Part shown: positions 21,725-30,213 of the stretch, in pieces
Numbering within the stretch: position 1 is the stretch's first letter
Layout of the letters: every line of letters begins with the position of its first letter
Source of the DNA: an uncultured Collinsella sp.
GTDB lineage: Bacteria > Actinomycetota > Coriobacteriia > Coriobacteriales > Coriobacteriaceae
Length of the DNA stretch: 32,485 nt
Direction of reading: 5' to 3'
Assembly (NCBI GenBank): GCA_902478365.1
Contig: CABSKX010000023.1
Location: 1 to 32,485, forward strand
Position numbers and translations under genes: made by a program
The notes under the pieces: model-generated
The model's database searches: none
Told to the model about the DNA's origin: nothing
The model's input: only the letters and a program-made list of their open reading frames with translations

Positions 21725-22042
21725 CTATGCCACAGGCTTAACGTCGTCCATCACAACGTTATCCATAGCAGCTCGATTAATCTGATGAACATAAATAGAA
21801 AGACGGATGGCCGTGCGCGACTCCCCGTTGATGAGGATGTCGGAGAACACCGGCGCGCAGGAAATATCAAACCCGGTCGGAATCAAAAATCCGCGTGCAA
21901 TGGCCACAGCCTTAATGGCCTGGTTGACGGCACCCGCGCCGACACACTGAATATTGACGGGAACACCATCTTTGACCATGCCGGCAATGGCGCCGGCAAC
22001 GGACGCGGGCGATGATTTGCTTGATACCTTCAGGCAATCCAT
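21725..22042 (-). CDS. spoVS: Stage V sporulation protein S homologue
   Basis: The 105-residue small Alba-like protein has LKVSSKSSPASVAGAIAG and GAGAVNQAIKAVAIARGFL, the nearly invariant SpoVS core. The C-terminal 20 residues exceed the usual 86-residue length. SpoVS acts in Bacillus sporulation, but homologues are widespread in non-sporulating bacteria and lie near rny and miaB. A nucleic-acid-binding role fits the fold; its job here is not known. The start is the ATG of MDCLKVSS, with GCAGGAG seven bases upstream. An in-frame extension of 13 codons is rejected. Confidence 0.9.
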   Translation of the reverse strand: MDCLKVSSKSSPASVAGAIAGMVKDGVPVNIQCVGAGAVNQAIKAVAIARGFLIPTGFDISCAPVFSDILINGESRTAIRLSIYVHQINRAAMDNVVMDDVKPVA

Positions 22043-22116
22043 GAAGAAACTCCTGCGTTTAAAAGTACGTTTTAACTGCAATAACTGTATCGTACCGAAC
22101 GGACTCGGTAAAGATG

Positions 22117-23202
22117 CTATTCCTCTTTGGCAAGATCGAACGTCACAGTGATGCGATCACGCGAAACACGAATCTTGGGGTCGCCGCAAAGGTTGAGATA
22201 GTACCGCGATGCAAGATCGTTAAAGTCGCGCTCGACGGCTCGCGAGAACTGCGCCATGTCATCCTTGGCGATACGCAGCCCGCGACGATCCTTAGCAAGA
22301 TCAACCGGAGCAGACGCATGCGAGGACGAATCGCGCTCGCGAAGCAGGCGTGCGGTCACACCACGAACGGGCTTAATCTGGCCCGCCAAGATACGATGCG
22401 CCGTACGCTCGGACATCTCAAGGCCCAGACCCGAACAGATACGGAGAAAGTCTTCCGCATCCGAAGCAAGACCCAGGCGATCGACCACGGGAAGCTCGGT
22501 TTCGTCATCGATAAACAAAAGACGAGAAGCATCGAGACGACTGGAGGCCTGCGCATGCAGCGTCGCGGCGATCTCGGACGGAGACCCCAGATAGACATCG
22601 CAGGCGCGCAACTCCTCGAGGGCAAACTCGCAGGCGGCGCGAATGATGTTGTGAGGGCCACGGGCGCAGACATAGTGACCGTCCTCATCCTTCACGGCCT
22701 GAGGCCAGCTGGACTGATCGGCGCGCTCGCCAAGGCGGTCGGTAGCGACGCTCACCTTAAAGACCGAGCCAAGGTCAACATCCGACGCGACAACGCGTGC
22801 CTCGTCGGTGTTCTGCTTAATCGAGAACAATGCCATGCCTCGACCGTGAACGCCCCAACGATCCATCTTCATGCTCTCGAGCTTAGAGGTAACGCGGGCA
22901 TCAAAGATGCGCTCCTGCATATCCTGCGGCACGCCCGAGCCGTTATCCAGAAAGACGAGCGTACGGACGCCATCTTCCTTGGTCGTGGCGAGATAGACCT
23001 TGTCGGCGCCGGCATCACGAGCGTTGCGCAGCATTTCGATGACAATATCCTCGACATGCTGAATGTCGTGCTTTGCCTGGCGCCGCTCGGCCTCCGAAAC
23101 GCGGAGGCGGACATACCCCTCGCCAAGGTTCTCCTCGACGCGAAGGTTGCCCTCCCCCGACATCGACGCGATAAATGAGATGAGCTCGTTCGCGTCGTTC
23201 AT
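22117..23202 (-). CDS. Uncharacterised GHKL-type ATPase
   Basis: The protein has 361 residues. The N-terminal half carries a GHKL ATP-binding fold: N-box EDIVIEMLRNARDAGADKV (Asn60, Asp63), G1 box FLDNGSGVP (Asp86), and G2 GVHGRGMALFS (about 117-127). No histidine-phosphotransfer domain, transmembrane segment or Toprim-like part is seen, so it is not an ordinary sensor kinase or topoisomerase. It is closer to MutL/Hsp90-type modules. The C-terminal half (about 170-361) is of unknown fold. The start ATG is one base behind the rny stop. It sits between rny and spoVS, both tied to RNA metabolism, and is probably in the rny operon. Confidence 0.7.
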   Translation of the reverse strand: MNDANELISFIASMSGEGNLRVEENLGEGYVRLRVSEAERRQAKHDIQHVEDIVIEMLRNARDAGADKVYLATTKEDGVRTLVFLDNGSGVPQDMQERIFDARVTSKLESMKMDRWGVHGRGMALFSIKQNTDEARVVASDVDLGSVFKVSVATDRLGERADQSSWPQAVKDEDGHYVCARGPHNIIRAACEFALEELRACDVYLGSPSEIAATLHAQASSRLDASRLLFIDDETELPVVDRLGLASDAEDFLRICSGLGLEMSERTAHRILAGQIKPVRGVTARLLRERDSSSHASAPVDLAKDRRGLRIAKDDMAQFSRAVERDFNDLASRYYLNLCGDPKIRVSRDRITVTFDLAKEE

Positions 23203-23203
23203 G

Positions 23204-24754
23204 TTATTTAGCGATATCGACAGCGCGGCTCTCGCGAATCACGACGACGCGCACCTGACCGGGATACTCCATCTCTTCCTCGATCTGATGGGCGATGTCA
23301 TGAGCCAAGACCGTGGACTGAGCATCGGAAATCTTGTCCGGCTGAACCATGACGTGAACCTCGCGACCAGCCTGCATAGCATAGGTACGCTCAACGCCGT
23401 CATGGGAGTTGGCAATCTCCTCGAGCTTCTCAAGGCGCTTGATGTAGTTCTCGGCCGATTCGCGACGGGCACCAGGGCGAGAGGCAGAAACGGCATCGGC
23501 AGCCTGGACCAGAACATCGAGCACCGTGTTGGGGTCGACGTCGGCGTGATGGGCCTCGATAGCGTGAACGATAACGGGCTTCTCGCCATAGCGACGGGCG
23601 AGCTCGGCGCCGATAACGGCATGCGGACCCTCGACGTCATGGTCGATAGCCTTACCAAGATCGTGCAGCAGGCCGGCACGCTTGGCGGTCACAACGTCCA
23701 GGCCAAGCTCGGAAGCCATCACGCCGCACAGGTCGGAAACCTCGAGGGAATGCTGGAGCACGTTCTGACCAAACGAGGTGCGGTAGCGCAGAGCACCCAG
23801 GGTCTTAACGATCTCGGGGTGCAGATCGTGGATACCGGTATCGAAGGCAGCCTGTTCGCCAGCCTCGCGCACGCGCTGCTGAACCAAGTCGGCGGCCTTA
23901 TGATACATCTCCTCGATGCGGGCGGGGTGAATGCGGCCGTCAGCAATAAGGTTCTCAAGGGCGACGCGGGCGGTCTCGCGACGGACCGGATCGAAGCTCG
24001 AAAGCACGACGGTCTCAGGCGTATCATCGATCACGAGGTTGACGCCGGAAACCTGCTCGAAGGTGCGGATGTTGCGACCCTCGCGGCCGATGATGCGACC
24101 CTTGAGGTCATCGGAAGGAATGTGCACAGAGGTAACGGTAACCTCGGCGGTGTGGTCGGCGGCGCAGCGCTGAATCGCCAGGGACAAGATCTCCTGAGCG
24201 GTCTTGTGGCACTCGGCGCGAACCTGCTGCTCGGACTCACGGATGATCGTGGCGGCCTCGTGGGTAACCTCGTCGCGAACCTTGTCGAGGAGCTCCTTGT
24301 GAGCGTCCTCGCGGGTCAGGTCGGCGATGCGCTCGAGCTCCGAAGTCTGCTTGGCGCAGAGCTCCTCAAGCTCGCGGGAGCGCTTCTCAACCTGGCCAGC
24401 CTGGCTGGACAGCTGATGCTCGCGCTTGTCGAGGGCATCGTTGCGGCGATCGAGGGACTCCTCGCGCTGCATCACGCGGTTCTCGAGCGTACGAATCTCA
24501 CTCTTACGCTGCTTGTCCTCGGCCTCGGCAGCCTGCTTATTCTTGATAATCTCTTCCTTGGCCTCAAGCAGAGCCTCTTTTTTGAGGGTCTCGGCCTGAC
24601 GCTTTGCATCACCGATTAGGGACTCAGCCTGTGCGTGTGCCGACTGGATCTTTTCGTCGGCCTCGTGAAGACTACCCTGCTTGGCGGTGCGCATGTAGGC
24701 AATGGCGGCGATGGCACCCAAAACGATGCCAACGAGCGCTGCGATGATAGGCAT
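23204..24754 (-). CDS. rny: Ribonuclease Y
   Basis: The 516-residue membrane-anchored endoribonuclease starts mRNA decay. It has an N-terminal membrane helix (about 1-21), a long coiled coil (about 25-195), a KH domain (about 205-270, with GRIIGREGRNIR) and an HD domain with His364-Asp365 (LLHDLGKAIDHD). The start is the ATG of MPIIAALVG, with AAAGGAG five bases upstream; a GTG two codons earlier is too close to that site. The upstream gap to recX (24755-25012) must contain its promoter, but I see no convincing hexamers and nothing else recognisable there. Confidence 0.95.
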   Translation of the reverse strand: MPIIAALVGIVLGAIAAIAYMRTAKQGSLHEADEKIQSAHAQAESLIGDAKRQAETLKKEALLEAKEEIIKNKQAAEAEDKQRKSEIRTLENRVMQREESLDRRNDALDKREHQLSSQAGQVEKRSRELEELCAKQTSELERIADLTREDAHKELLDKVRDEVTHEAATIIRESEQQVRAECHKTAQEILSLAIQRCAADHTAEVTVTSVHIPSDDLKGRIIGREGRNIRTFEQVSGVNLVIDDTPETVVLSSFDPVRRETARVALENLIADGRIHPARIEEMYHKAADLVQQRVREAGEQAAFDTGIHDLHPEIVKTLGALRYRTSFGQNVLQHSLEVSDLCGVMASELGLDVVTAKRAGLLHDLGKAIDHDVEGPHAVIGAELARRYGEKPVIVHAIEAHHADVDPNTVLDVLVQAADAVSASRPGARRESAENYIKRLEKLEEIANSHDGVERTYAMQAGREVHVMVQPDKISDAQSTVLAHDIAHQIEEEMEYPGQVRVVVIRESRAVDIAK

Positions 24755-25012
24755 GCTCACTCCTTTTTATGGATTCGTTACACAACAAAGCGAACCGTCC
24801 TTGCGAACGGCTCGCGACATTTGAGTAATATGGGCGCAACTTATGCGGGTCGGATACAGATAAACATATAAACAAACTCATCAAAGATGAGCACATATCA
24901 CAAAGCAAATGACAGTGTTTATCGTACGTTGAACCGCAACAACTGTCAAATAAATGGACCCAGCACGGCGGCTAAAACGCGGTGAACGGCAAGTATGCAA
25001 AAACACATGTGT

Positions 25013-25705
25013 CTAAACTGCACATTCCTCATGTTCGGCATCGAGACGCGCCTTAACGGCATCGGCGGCGATGTGGTACGAAAAGCCCTTACCCATCAAA
25101 AACCGGACGAGCTTTTCGAATCCACGTGTCTCGGGAACACGACGCTTCGCGAGTAAAGCCGATGCGCGAGCCAAGTCGTCCTCCACGGCAAAATAATCCT
25201 CGGGATAGCCGGGGATATCATCGAGCACGACATGGCGGCGCTTGAGCTCGGTCTCAATCTTGCGCTGTCCCCAGCCACGTCGTTTGCGCTCCTCGATAAA
25301 GTACGAACAAAAGCGGTTCTCATCTAAAAAGCGATACTCAGTGGCACGCTGGACGGCGAAATCAATCGCGGCCGCGCGAAACCCATAGCAAGCCAGCTTG
25401 TCACGGACCTCACCGGTGGCATGGTCGCGGCGCGACAGCATCTCAGTCACCATGGTAAGCGCGCATTTACGCTCAATGAGCTGCACTGCCTCGCAAAACT
25501 CATCCCAATCGCAGGGAAGATCGGGGCGATTTTTAAGGAACAGGCGCGCGACACGAACAGGAATCCAGATGGATCGTTCAAAACCGCCCTCGAGCTCACA
25601 GTCGATATGTGCACAAGGCTTTTTTGATGCATACCCACTTGAGAACGAGGAGGCCGCCTTCTTATCGGGAAAGACGACCGTGGCCTCGGTCACCGTATAC
25701 GACAT
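25013..25705 (-). CDS. recX: Regulatory protein RecX
   Basis: The 230-residue protein is a modulator of RecA filaments. Tandem three-helix RecX repeats occupy about 85-225 (RRDHATGEVRDKLACYGF, FLDENRFCSYFIEERKRRGWGQRKIETELKRRHV, FLMGKGFSYHIAADAVKA). The N-terminal 80 residues are less conserved. It lies 11 bases behind recA on the same strand and so is co-transcribed and SOS-inducible with it. Confidence 0.9.
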   Translation of the reverse strand: MSYTVTEATVVFPDKKAASSFSSGYASKKPCAHIDCELEGGFERSIWIPVRVARLFLKNRPDLPCDWDEFCEAVQLIERKCALTMVTEMLSRRDHATGEVRDKLACYGFRAAAIDFAVQRATEYRFLDENRFCSYFIEERKRRGWGQRKIETELKRRHVVLDDIPGYPEDYFAVEDDLARASALLAKRRVPETRGFEKLVRFLMGKGFSYHIAADAVKARLDAEHEECAV

Positions 25706-25716
25706 GAGGGCATCCG

Positions 25717-26865
25717 CTACTCGTCGTCATCATCGAGCATCGCGGAGCCATCGATGGCGTAAAGCTCATCGAACTCCTCAGTTTCGGGCTGATCGGTCAG
25801 CTCGACCTCGGACGGAGCATCGTCATCGAATTCAAGGCCGCAGGCGAGGCGAACCTTATGCTCGATCTCGTCAGCACAATCGGGGTGTTCGCGCAGGAAG
25901 GCCTTGGCGGCCTCGCGACCATTACCGAGCTTGTCCTCACCGTAAGCAAACCAAGAGCCCATCTTTTTGCAGATACCGCACTCGACGGCCATGTCCAGAA
26001 TCGAGCCCTCCTTAGAGATGCCCGTGCCGTACATGATGTCGAACTCGGCCGAGCGGAACGGAGCGGCCACCTTGTTCTTAACGACCTTGGCACGCACACG
26101 ATTGCCGATGACCTCGTCCTTAAGCTTAATGCTGTCGATGCGACGAATATCGATGCGCACCGACGAGAAGAACTTGAGGGCGCGGCCGCCCGTCGTAGTC
26201 TCGGGGTTGCCGAACATGACGCCGATCTTCTCGCGCAGCTGGTTAATGAAGATGCAGGTCGTTTTAGATTTGGCGAGGGAGCCGGCGAGCTTACGGAGCG
26301 CCTGGCTCATCAGACGGGCTTGAAGGCCGACCGTAGTATCGCCGATCTCGCCCTCGATCTCGGCACGCGGGGTCAAAGCGGCGACAGAGTCGACGACGAT
26401 GGCGTCGATGGCGCCAGAGCGCACGAGCATGTCGACGATCTCGAGCGCTTGCTCGCCCGTATCGGGCTGGGAAATGAGGACTTCATCGATGTCCACGCCG
26501 ATACGCGCGGCATACGTGGGATCGAGCGCGTGCTCAGCATCAATAAATGCCACGACGCCGCCCATAGCCTGAGCCTCTGCCAAAATCTCGAGCGAAAGCG
26601 TTGTCTTACCGGAGGACTCGGGGCCGTAAATCTCGACGATACGGCCGCGCGGCACGCCGCCGATGCCCAGAGCGGCATCGAGGGCCAGGGCGCCCGTGGG
26701 AATGGCCTCGACCTCGAGCTCGGGGCCACCGTCGCCATACCTCATGATGGAACCCTGGCCGAATTTCTTCTCGATCTCGGCCTTGGTGGTGGCGATCATC
26801 TCATCGCGCTCTTTACCCGTCGTGCGAGCATGAACGGTACGTACGGGACCTGAATTCTTGGCCAT
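25717..26865 (-). CDS. recA: Recombinase RecA
   Basis: The 382-residue RecA drives homologous recombination and, as a filament on single-stranded DNA, LexA self-cleavage. The P-loop GPESSGKTT is at 81-89, with the IVVDSVAALTP Walker B strand and the LMSQALRKLAGSL L1/L2 region downstream. The acidic C-terminal tail (about 340-382) is long. The start is the ATG of MAKNSGPV, with GAGGAGGG six bases upstream; an ATG-like codon seven residues earlier overlaps that site. Its promoter carries a LexA box. Confidence 0.97.
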   Translation of the reverse strand: MAKNSGPVRTVHARTTGKERDEMIATTKAEIEKKFGQGSIMRYGDGGPELEVEAIPTGALALDAALGIGGVPRGRIVEIYGPESSGKTTLSLEILAEAQAMGGVVAFIDAEHALDPTYAARIGVDIDEVLISQPDTGEQALEIVDMLVRSGAIDAIVVDSVAALTPRAEIEGEIGDTTVGLQARLMSQALRKLAGSLAKSKTTCIFINQLREKIGVMFGNPETTTGGRALKFFSSVRIDIRRIDSIKLKDEVIGNRVRAKVVKNKVAAPFRSAEFDIMYGTGISKEGSILDMAVECGICKKMGSWFAYGEDKLGNGREAAKAFLREHPDCADEIEHKVRLACGLEFDDDAPSEVELTDQPETEEFDELYAIDGSAMLDDDDE

Positions 26866-26895
26866 GAATAGCCCTCCTCTTAACAACTTGCATCG

Positions 26896-26924
26896 ATAAT
26901 AAACGAACGGCTGTTCGTGGTCAA
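26896..26924 (-). promoter_or_regulatory. recA promoter with embedded LexA box
   Basis: On the minus strand, TTGACC (26924-26919) and TATTAT (26901-26896) are spaced by exactly 17 bases. The spacer contains CGAACAGCCGTTCG (26917-26904), a perfect GAAC-N4-GTTC site. LexA bound here would occlude polymerase, as at the LysM promoter. Confidence 0.9.
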
Positions 26925-27093
26925 CCGTTCAGATAAATCATATGCAGCCGACCTTTCCAAAACCCAACCAAACGCCGACCAAACACTGACCAAAAACTTG
27001 ACCGCAGGCGAACCAAGCAAGGCAAGACAAACATGAATACGCCAACTACCTGCACGAAGAGAAAATTCGCCAGAGGCCCCTATCTCCACAATT

Positions 27094-27113
27094 AAGGGGC
27101 CCGGAGGCCCCTT
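27094..27113. terminator. Hairpin behind cinA
   Basis: A perfect 8-bp stem, AAGGGGCC / GGCCCCTT, with a four-base loop lies 10 bases behind the cinA stop. The minus-strand tail AATTGTGG is poor in T, so it may be a weak terminator. Confidence 0.6.
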
Positions 27114-27122
27114 AAAACACGT

Positions 27123-27653
27123 CTATTCCATAGAATCGAGCACGTAGACAATGCGACCCAGGGCCTCAGCGACCGCATGGGCACGGACGCATGAACGATC
27201 GCCCTCATAGTGGCAACGAATGGAGTCCACGACCGGCGCTCCCCCATCGGCCGAGCGATACGCCCAGCCAATATAAAAGGTTCCAGCCGGATCGTCCTCG
27301 GTGCCTCCACCGGGGCCGGCATAGCCCGTCGCGCTCACGGCAATATCGCTCTGGTACAGCTCCAGCGAACCGGCAGCCATCTCGCGCGCCGTCTGATACG
27401 ACACCGCGGTATAGCGGTCGAGCGTCTCCTGCTCAACGTCGAGCACGCGATGCTTAATCTCGTCGCAGTACGTCACCGCACCGCCACGAAGCACTGCCGA
27501 GGCGCCAGGGATATCGGCAATCGTCGAGGCGATCATGCCCGCTGTCAGAGATTCAGCCGTCGAAACCGTCGCACCACGAACGCTTGCACGCTCGACAATA
27601 TCGCGTGCAAGATCTTCATTGTGCGCGGCAATTTGCTCAAATGATTCCGTCAT
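27123..27653 (-). CDS. cinA: CinA C-terminal domain protein (NMN amidohydrolase)
   Basis: The 176-residue protein consists only of the CinA C-terminal domain, as in PncC (nicotinamide-nucleotide amidase). Visible are TVSTAESLTAGMIASTI (about 30-46, catalytic Ser/Thr region), VTYCDEIKHRVLDV and GYAGPGGGTEDDPAGTFYIGW. The N-terminal MoCF-like domain of full-length CinA is absent. It would deamidate nicotinamide mononucleotide for NAD recycling. It follows pgsA by 12 bases and precedes recA, the usual rimO-pgsA-cinA-recA order. Confidence 0.9.
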   Translation of the reverse strand: MTESFEQIAAHNEDLARDIVERASVRGATVSTAESLTAGMIASTIADIPGASAVLRGGAVTYCDEIKHRVLDVEQETLDRYTAVSYQTAREMAAGSLELYQSDIAVSATGYAGPGGGTEDDPAGTFYIGWAYRSADGGAPVVDSIRCHYEGDRSCVRAHAVAEALGRIVYVLDSME

Positions 27654-27665
27654 GCCTACCAGGAC

Positions 27666-28304
27666 CTAGACCGAAAAGACGATCTTGCGGCAGTTCCAGA
27701 AGTACTGAGCGCCCGAGATAACGGTCAAGACAACGGCCACGGCGTACAGGAAGCGTGACACCGAGTAGATACCGAGCGTCAGCGCCACCGGGCCAAGGTG
27801 CAAGCCGGCCATCGCAAAGACGCACAGATAGCCGCAGATGGAAACCATCGTAGTCGCCGTCTTGTACTTGCCGAGCTTATCGGCGGCAACGACCACACCG
27901 GCCGCACTCGCGACCATGCGCAGGGCGCTCACCAGCAGCTCGCGGAACAGGATGATGAACACGGACCACACAGTCACCGCACCAAAGTCCAAGAACAGCA
28001 GCAGGGCCGAGAACACGAGCAACTTATCGGCAATGGGATCCAAGAACTTACCGAAGTCGGTGATCTCGTTGCGCGAACGAGCCAGGTAGCCATCAACCTT
28101 ATCGGTGCACGACAGGATGACGTACAGAATAAAGGCGCCAGCGGCGAGCGGACCGTCGAAGGTGCTCCAATCCGTACCGGCAACGCTTGTGTGAGACAGC
28201 GCCGACACAATCATGAACACCGGAATAAAGACGATGCGCACGCACGTCACGATGTTGGCGGGCGTCCAAACACTCGTCAGTTCCTTATTGCTCTCGTTAG
28301 CCAC
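27666..28304 (-). CDS. pgsA: CDP-diacylglycerol-glycerol-3-phosphate 3-phosphatidyltransferase
   Basis: The 212-residue membrane enzyme makes phosphatidylglycerophosphate. The family motif is complete: D71, G72, A75, R76, G85, D89, D93 (DGYLARSRNEITDFGKFLDP). Hydrophobic helices lie at about 15-35, 55-66, 95-113 and through the C-terminal half. The position between rimO and cinA is typical of pgsA. The gaps to its neighbours are 9 and 12 bases, so one operon. Confidence 0.9.
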   Translation of the reverse strand: MANESNKELTSVWTPANIVTCVRIVFIPVFMIVSALSHTSVAGTDWSTFDGPLAAGAFILYVILSCTDKVDGYLARSRNEITDFGKFLDPIADKLLVFSALLLFLDFGAVTVWSVFIILFRELLVSALRMVASAAGVVVAADKLGKYKTATTMVSICGYLCVFAMAGLHLGPVALTLGIYSVSRFLYAVAVVLTVISGAQYFWNCRKIVFSV

Positions 28305-28313
28305 GACGCTCTC

Positions 28314-29663
28314 CTACTCCACAACATGACCGATAAGCTCGTAGCAAAAGCTATCGGTAAACTCGACCGTCAGAATATCGCCCACAGATGCCTCGCTAGC
28401 ATCCAGATGCACCGCGCCATCGGAATCGGGCGCCTGGAACCAGGCATGTCCGATGAGCTCGGCACCGTCTTCGGTCTCCTCGATACCGTCGACGATCACC
28501 TGGGCGCGCTCGCCCACGTGCGCGGCAGTCGCGGCAAAGCCAAGCGACTCGGCCAGGTCCATAGCCTCCTGGGCGCGCTCGAGCTTGACCTCCTCATCGA
28601 CCTGGCCCTCCATCTTGGCGGCCAGGCTGCCCTCCTCACGCGAGTAGGCAAAGACGCTCGTGTAGTCGAAACCCACGGTGTCCATAAAGTCGATAAGATC
28701 GCGGAACTCGTCGTCGGTCTCGGTCGGGAAACCCACCATGGCCGTGGAGCGAATCACGATGCCGGGGATGCGCTCGCGCAGGTCGCGGAACAGATCCTCG
28801 AGCTCCTGGCGCGAACCGGAGCGACGCATGGCCTTAAGGATGCGCGCATCGCAGTGCTGCACGGGGATATCGATATAGGGCAGCACCTCGGGCGTATCGC
28901 GAATGGTCTCGATAAGCTCGTCGGTCATGCCCTCGGGCTGCAGGTAGAGTACGCGGACCCACACGTTATGAGGACGCACCGCCTCAGCAACGGCCTGCAA
29001 CAGCTGCGCCAGATTGCGCGGCGAGCCCTCGGCGAGGTCCTCGTCGGCAAAGTCGGTACCCCAGATGCCCGTGTCCTGACCGATCAAAACGATCTCGCGC
29101 ACGCCACCGGCGACCAGGTCGCGCACCTCGGAGATAATGCTCTCGGCATTGCGCGAGTGATAACGACCGCGGATATACGGGATCATGCAGAAGCTACAGA
29201 AGCGGTTGCAGCCATCGGAGATCTTGACGTAGGCGACAGCGCCCTCGACGGTGCGCTTGACCTGCGGAATATAGGCGGCAATCTCGCGCTCGACACCCAA
29301 AACGTCATCGATGACCGCCACGATGCCGTCTTCCTCGTCGGCCTTCACAAAGGCCGCGACCTCGGGCAGCTCGTCAGGCAAGTCGTCGCCGTAGCGTGAC
29401 GGCACGCAGCCGCACATGACGATCGGGCAAGAACGAACGCCGTCCTGCACCTCGTTGGCAAGCTCGAGCGTGGTCTCGATGCTCTCGGACGTTGCAGAGG
29501 CAAGGAACGAGCACGTATTAACGATGGCGATATCGGCATCCTGCGGATCGAATGCCTCCTCGTAGCCCGCAGCGGTCAGCAGTGAACGCATACGGTCGGT
29601 ATCGACCTCGTTCTTGGCGCACCCGAGGGTGATATAGAGTACGGAGCCCAACGGAGTATCCAT
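28314..29663 (-). CDS. rimO: Ribosomal protein S12 methylthiotransferase
   Basis: The 449-residue radical-SAM enzyme methylthiolates the conserved aspartate of ribosomal protein S12. The auxiliary cluster cysteines are 15 (TLGCAKNEVD), 51 and 84 or 86. The radical-SAM cysteines are 152, 156 and 159 (CNRFCSFC). The TLGCAKN and DGCNRFCSFCMIPYIRGRYHSR motifs separate RimO from MiaB. A TRAM domain ends the protein. GAAAGGA lies 13 bases before the ATG, rather far, which suggests modest translation. Confidence 0.95.
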   Translation of the reverse strand: MDTPLGSVLYITLGCAKNEVDTDRMRSLLTAAGYEEAFDPQDADIAIVNTCSFLASATSESIETTLELANEVQDGVRSCPIVMCGCVPSRYGDDLPDELPEVAAFVKADEEDGIVAVIDDVLGVEREIAAYIPQVKRTVEGAVAYVKISDGCNRFCSFCMIPYIRGRYHSRNAESIISEVRDLVAGGVREIVLIGQDTGIWGTDFADEDLAEGSPRNLAQLLQAVAEAVRPHNVWVRVLYLQPEGMTDELIETIRDTPEVLPYIDIPVQHCDARILKAMRRSGSRQELEDLFRDLRERIPGIVIRSTAMVGFPTETDDEFRDLIDFMDTVGFDYTSVFAYSREEGSLAAKMEGQVDEEVKLERAQEAMDLAESLGFAATAAHVGERAQVIVDGIEETEDGAELIGHAWFQAPDSDGAVHLDASEASVGDILTVEFTDSFCYELIGHVVE

Positions 29664-29689
29664 GTTGGAGAGCAGTCCTTTCGAATGAA

Positions 29690-30187
29690 TTAGCGGTAGT
29701 TGGTGAACTGCAGCGGCTGACCGTAGTCCTGGTCGCGCAGGAACTGGATCACGGTCTGCAGCGCATCCTTGGAAGCAGAGGAAACACGCAGTTTGTCAGC
29801 CTCAATCGTCACCTTGACCTTGAGCTTCTGATCCTTGATGTCCTTATTAATCTTCTTGGCAGTCGTCTGGTCGATACCCTCGACGATATGACCGAGCACG
29901 CGCACGGTACCGCCCGATGCAGCCTGGGGCGCATCCCAGGACACGGCCTTAAGATCGATGCCGCGCTTGATGAGCTTGGAGCTCAGGACGTCGATGATCT
30001 GCTTGGAGACAAAGTCGGCCGGGGCGTTGATCGTAAAGAGCTTATCGCCCTTCGAAAGCTCGATGGTGGCGCCGGAGTCCTTCAGGTCATAGCGCTGGGA
30101 AATCTCGCGCGTGGTCTGCTGGAAGGCATTGTCGACCTCCTGCATATTGACCTCGGACACGACGTCGAAGCTGGAATCTTTAGCCAT
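29690..30187 (-). CDS. yajQ: YajQ-family nucleotide-binding protein
   Basis: The 165-residue protein starts DSSFDVVSEVNMQEVDNAFQ and has SQRYDLKDSGATIELSK and IKRGIDLKAVSWD, the conserved YajQ/DUF520 blocks. Two RRM-like halves are expected. YajQ proteins bind nucleotides or nucleic acids; in Xanthomonas a homologue is a cyclic-di-GMP effector. Its role here is unknown. The start ATG has GAAAGG seven bases upstream. It lies between rimO and the RodZ-like gene. Confidence 0.92.
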   Translation of the reverse strand: MAKDSSFDVVSEVNMQEVDNAFQQTTREISQRYDLKDSGATIELSKGDKLFTINAPADFVSKQIIDVLSSKLIKRGIDLKAVSWDAPQAASGGTVRVLGHIVEGIDQTTAKKINKDIKDQKLKVKVTIEADKLRVSSASKDALQTVIQFLRDQDYGQPLQFTNYR

Positions 30188-30213
30188 GGTTAATCCTTTC
30201 GCTTACGAGCGGC

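Noticed and set aside
22114..24619. Two long plus-strand frames opposite the GHKL ATPase and rny genes
   Set aside because: They mirror two solid genes; the repetitive Leu/Gly/Asp content is typical of antisense shadows.
27798..29399. 533-codon plus-strand frame opposite pgsA and rimO
   Set aside because: It is antisense to two genes with complete active-site motifs; it has no domain and is His/Gln/Asp-rich as shadows are.
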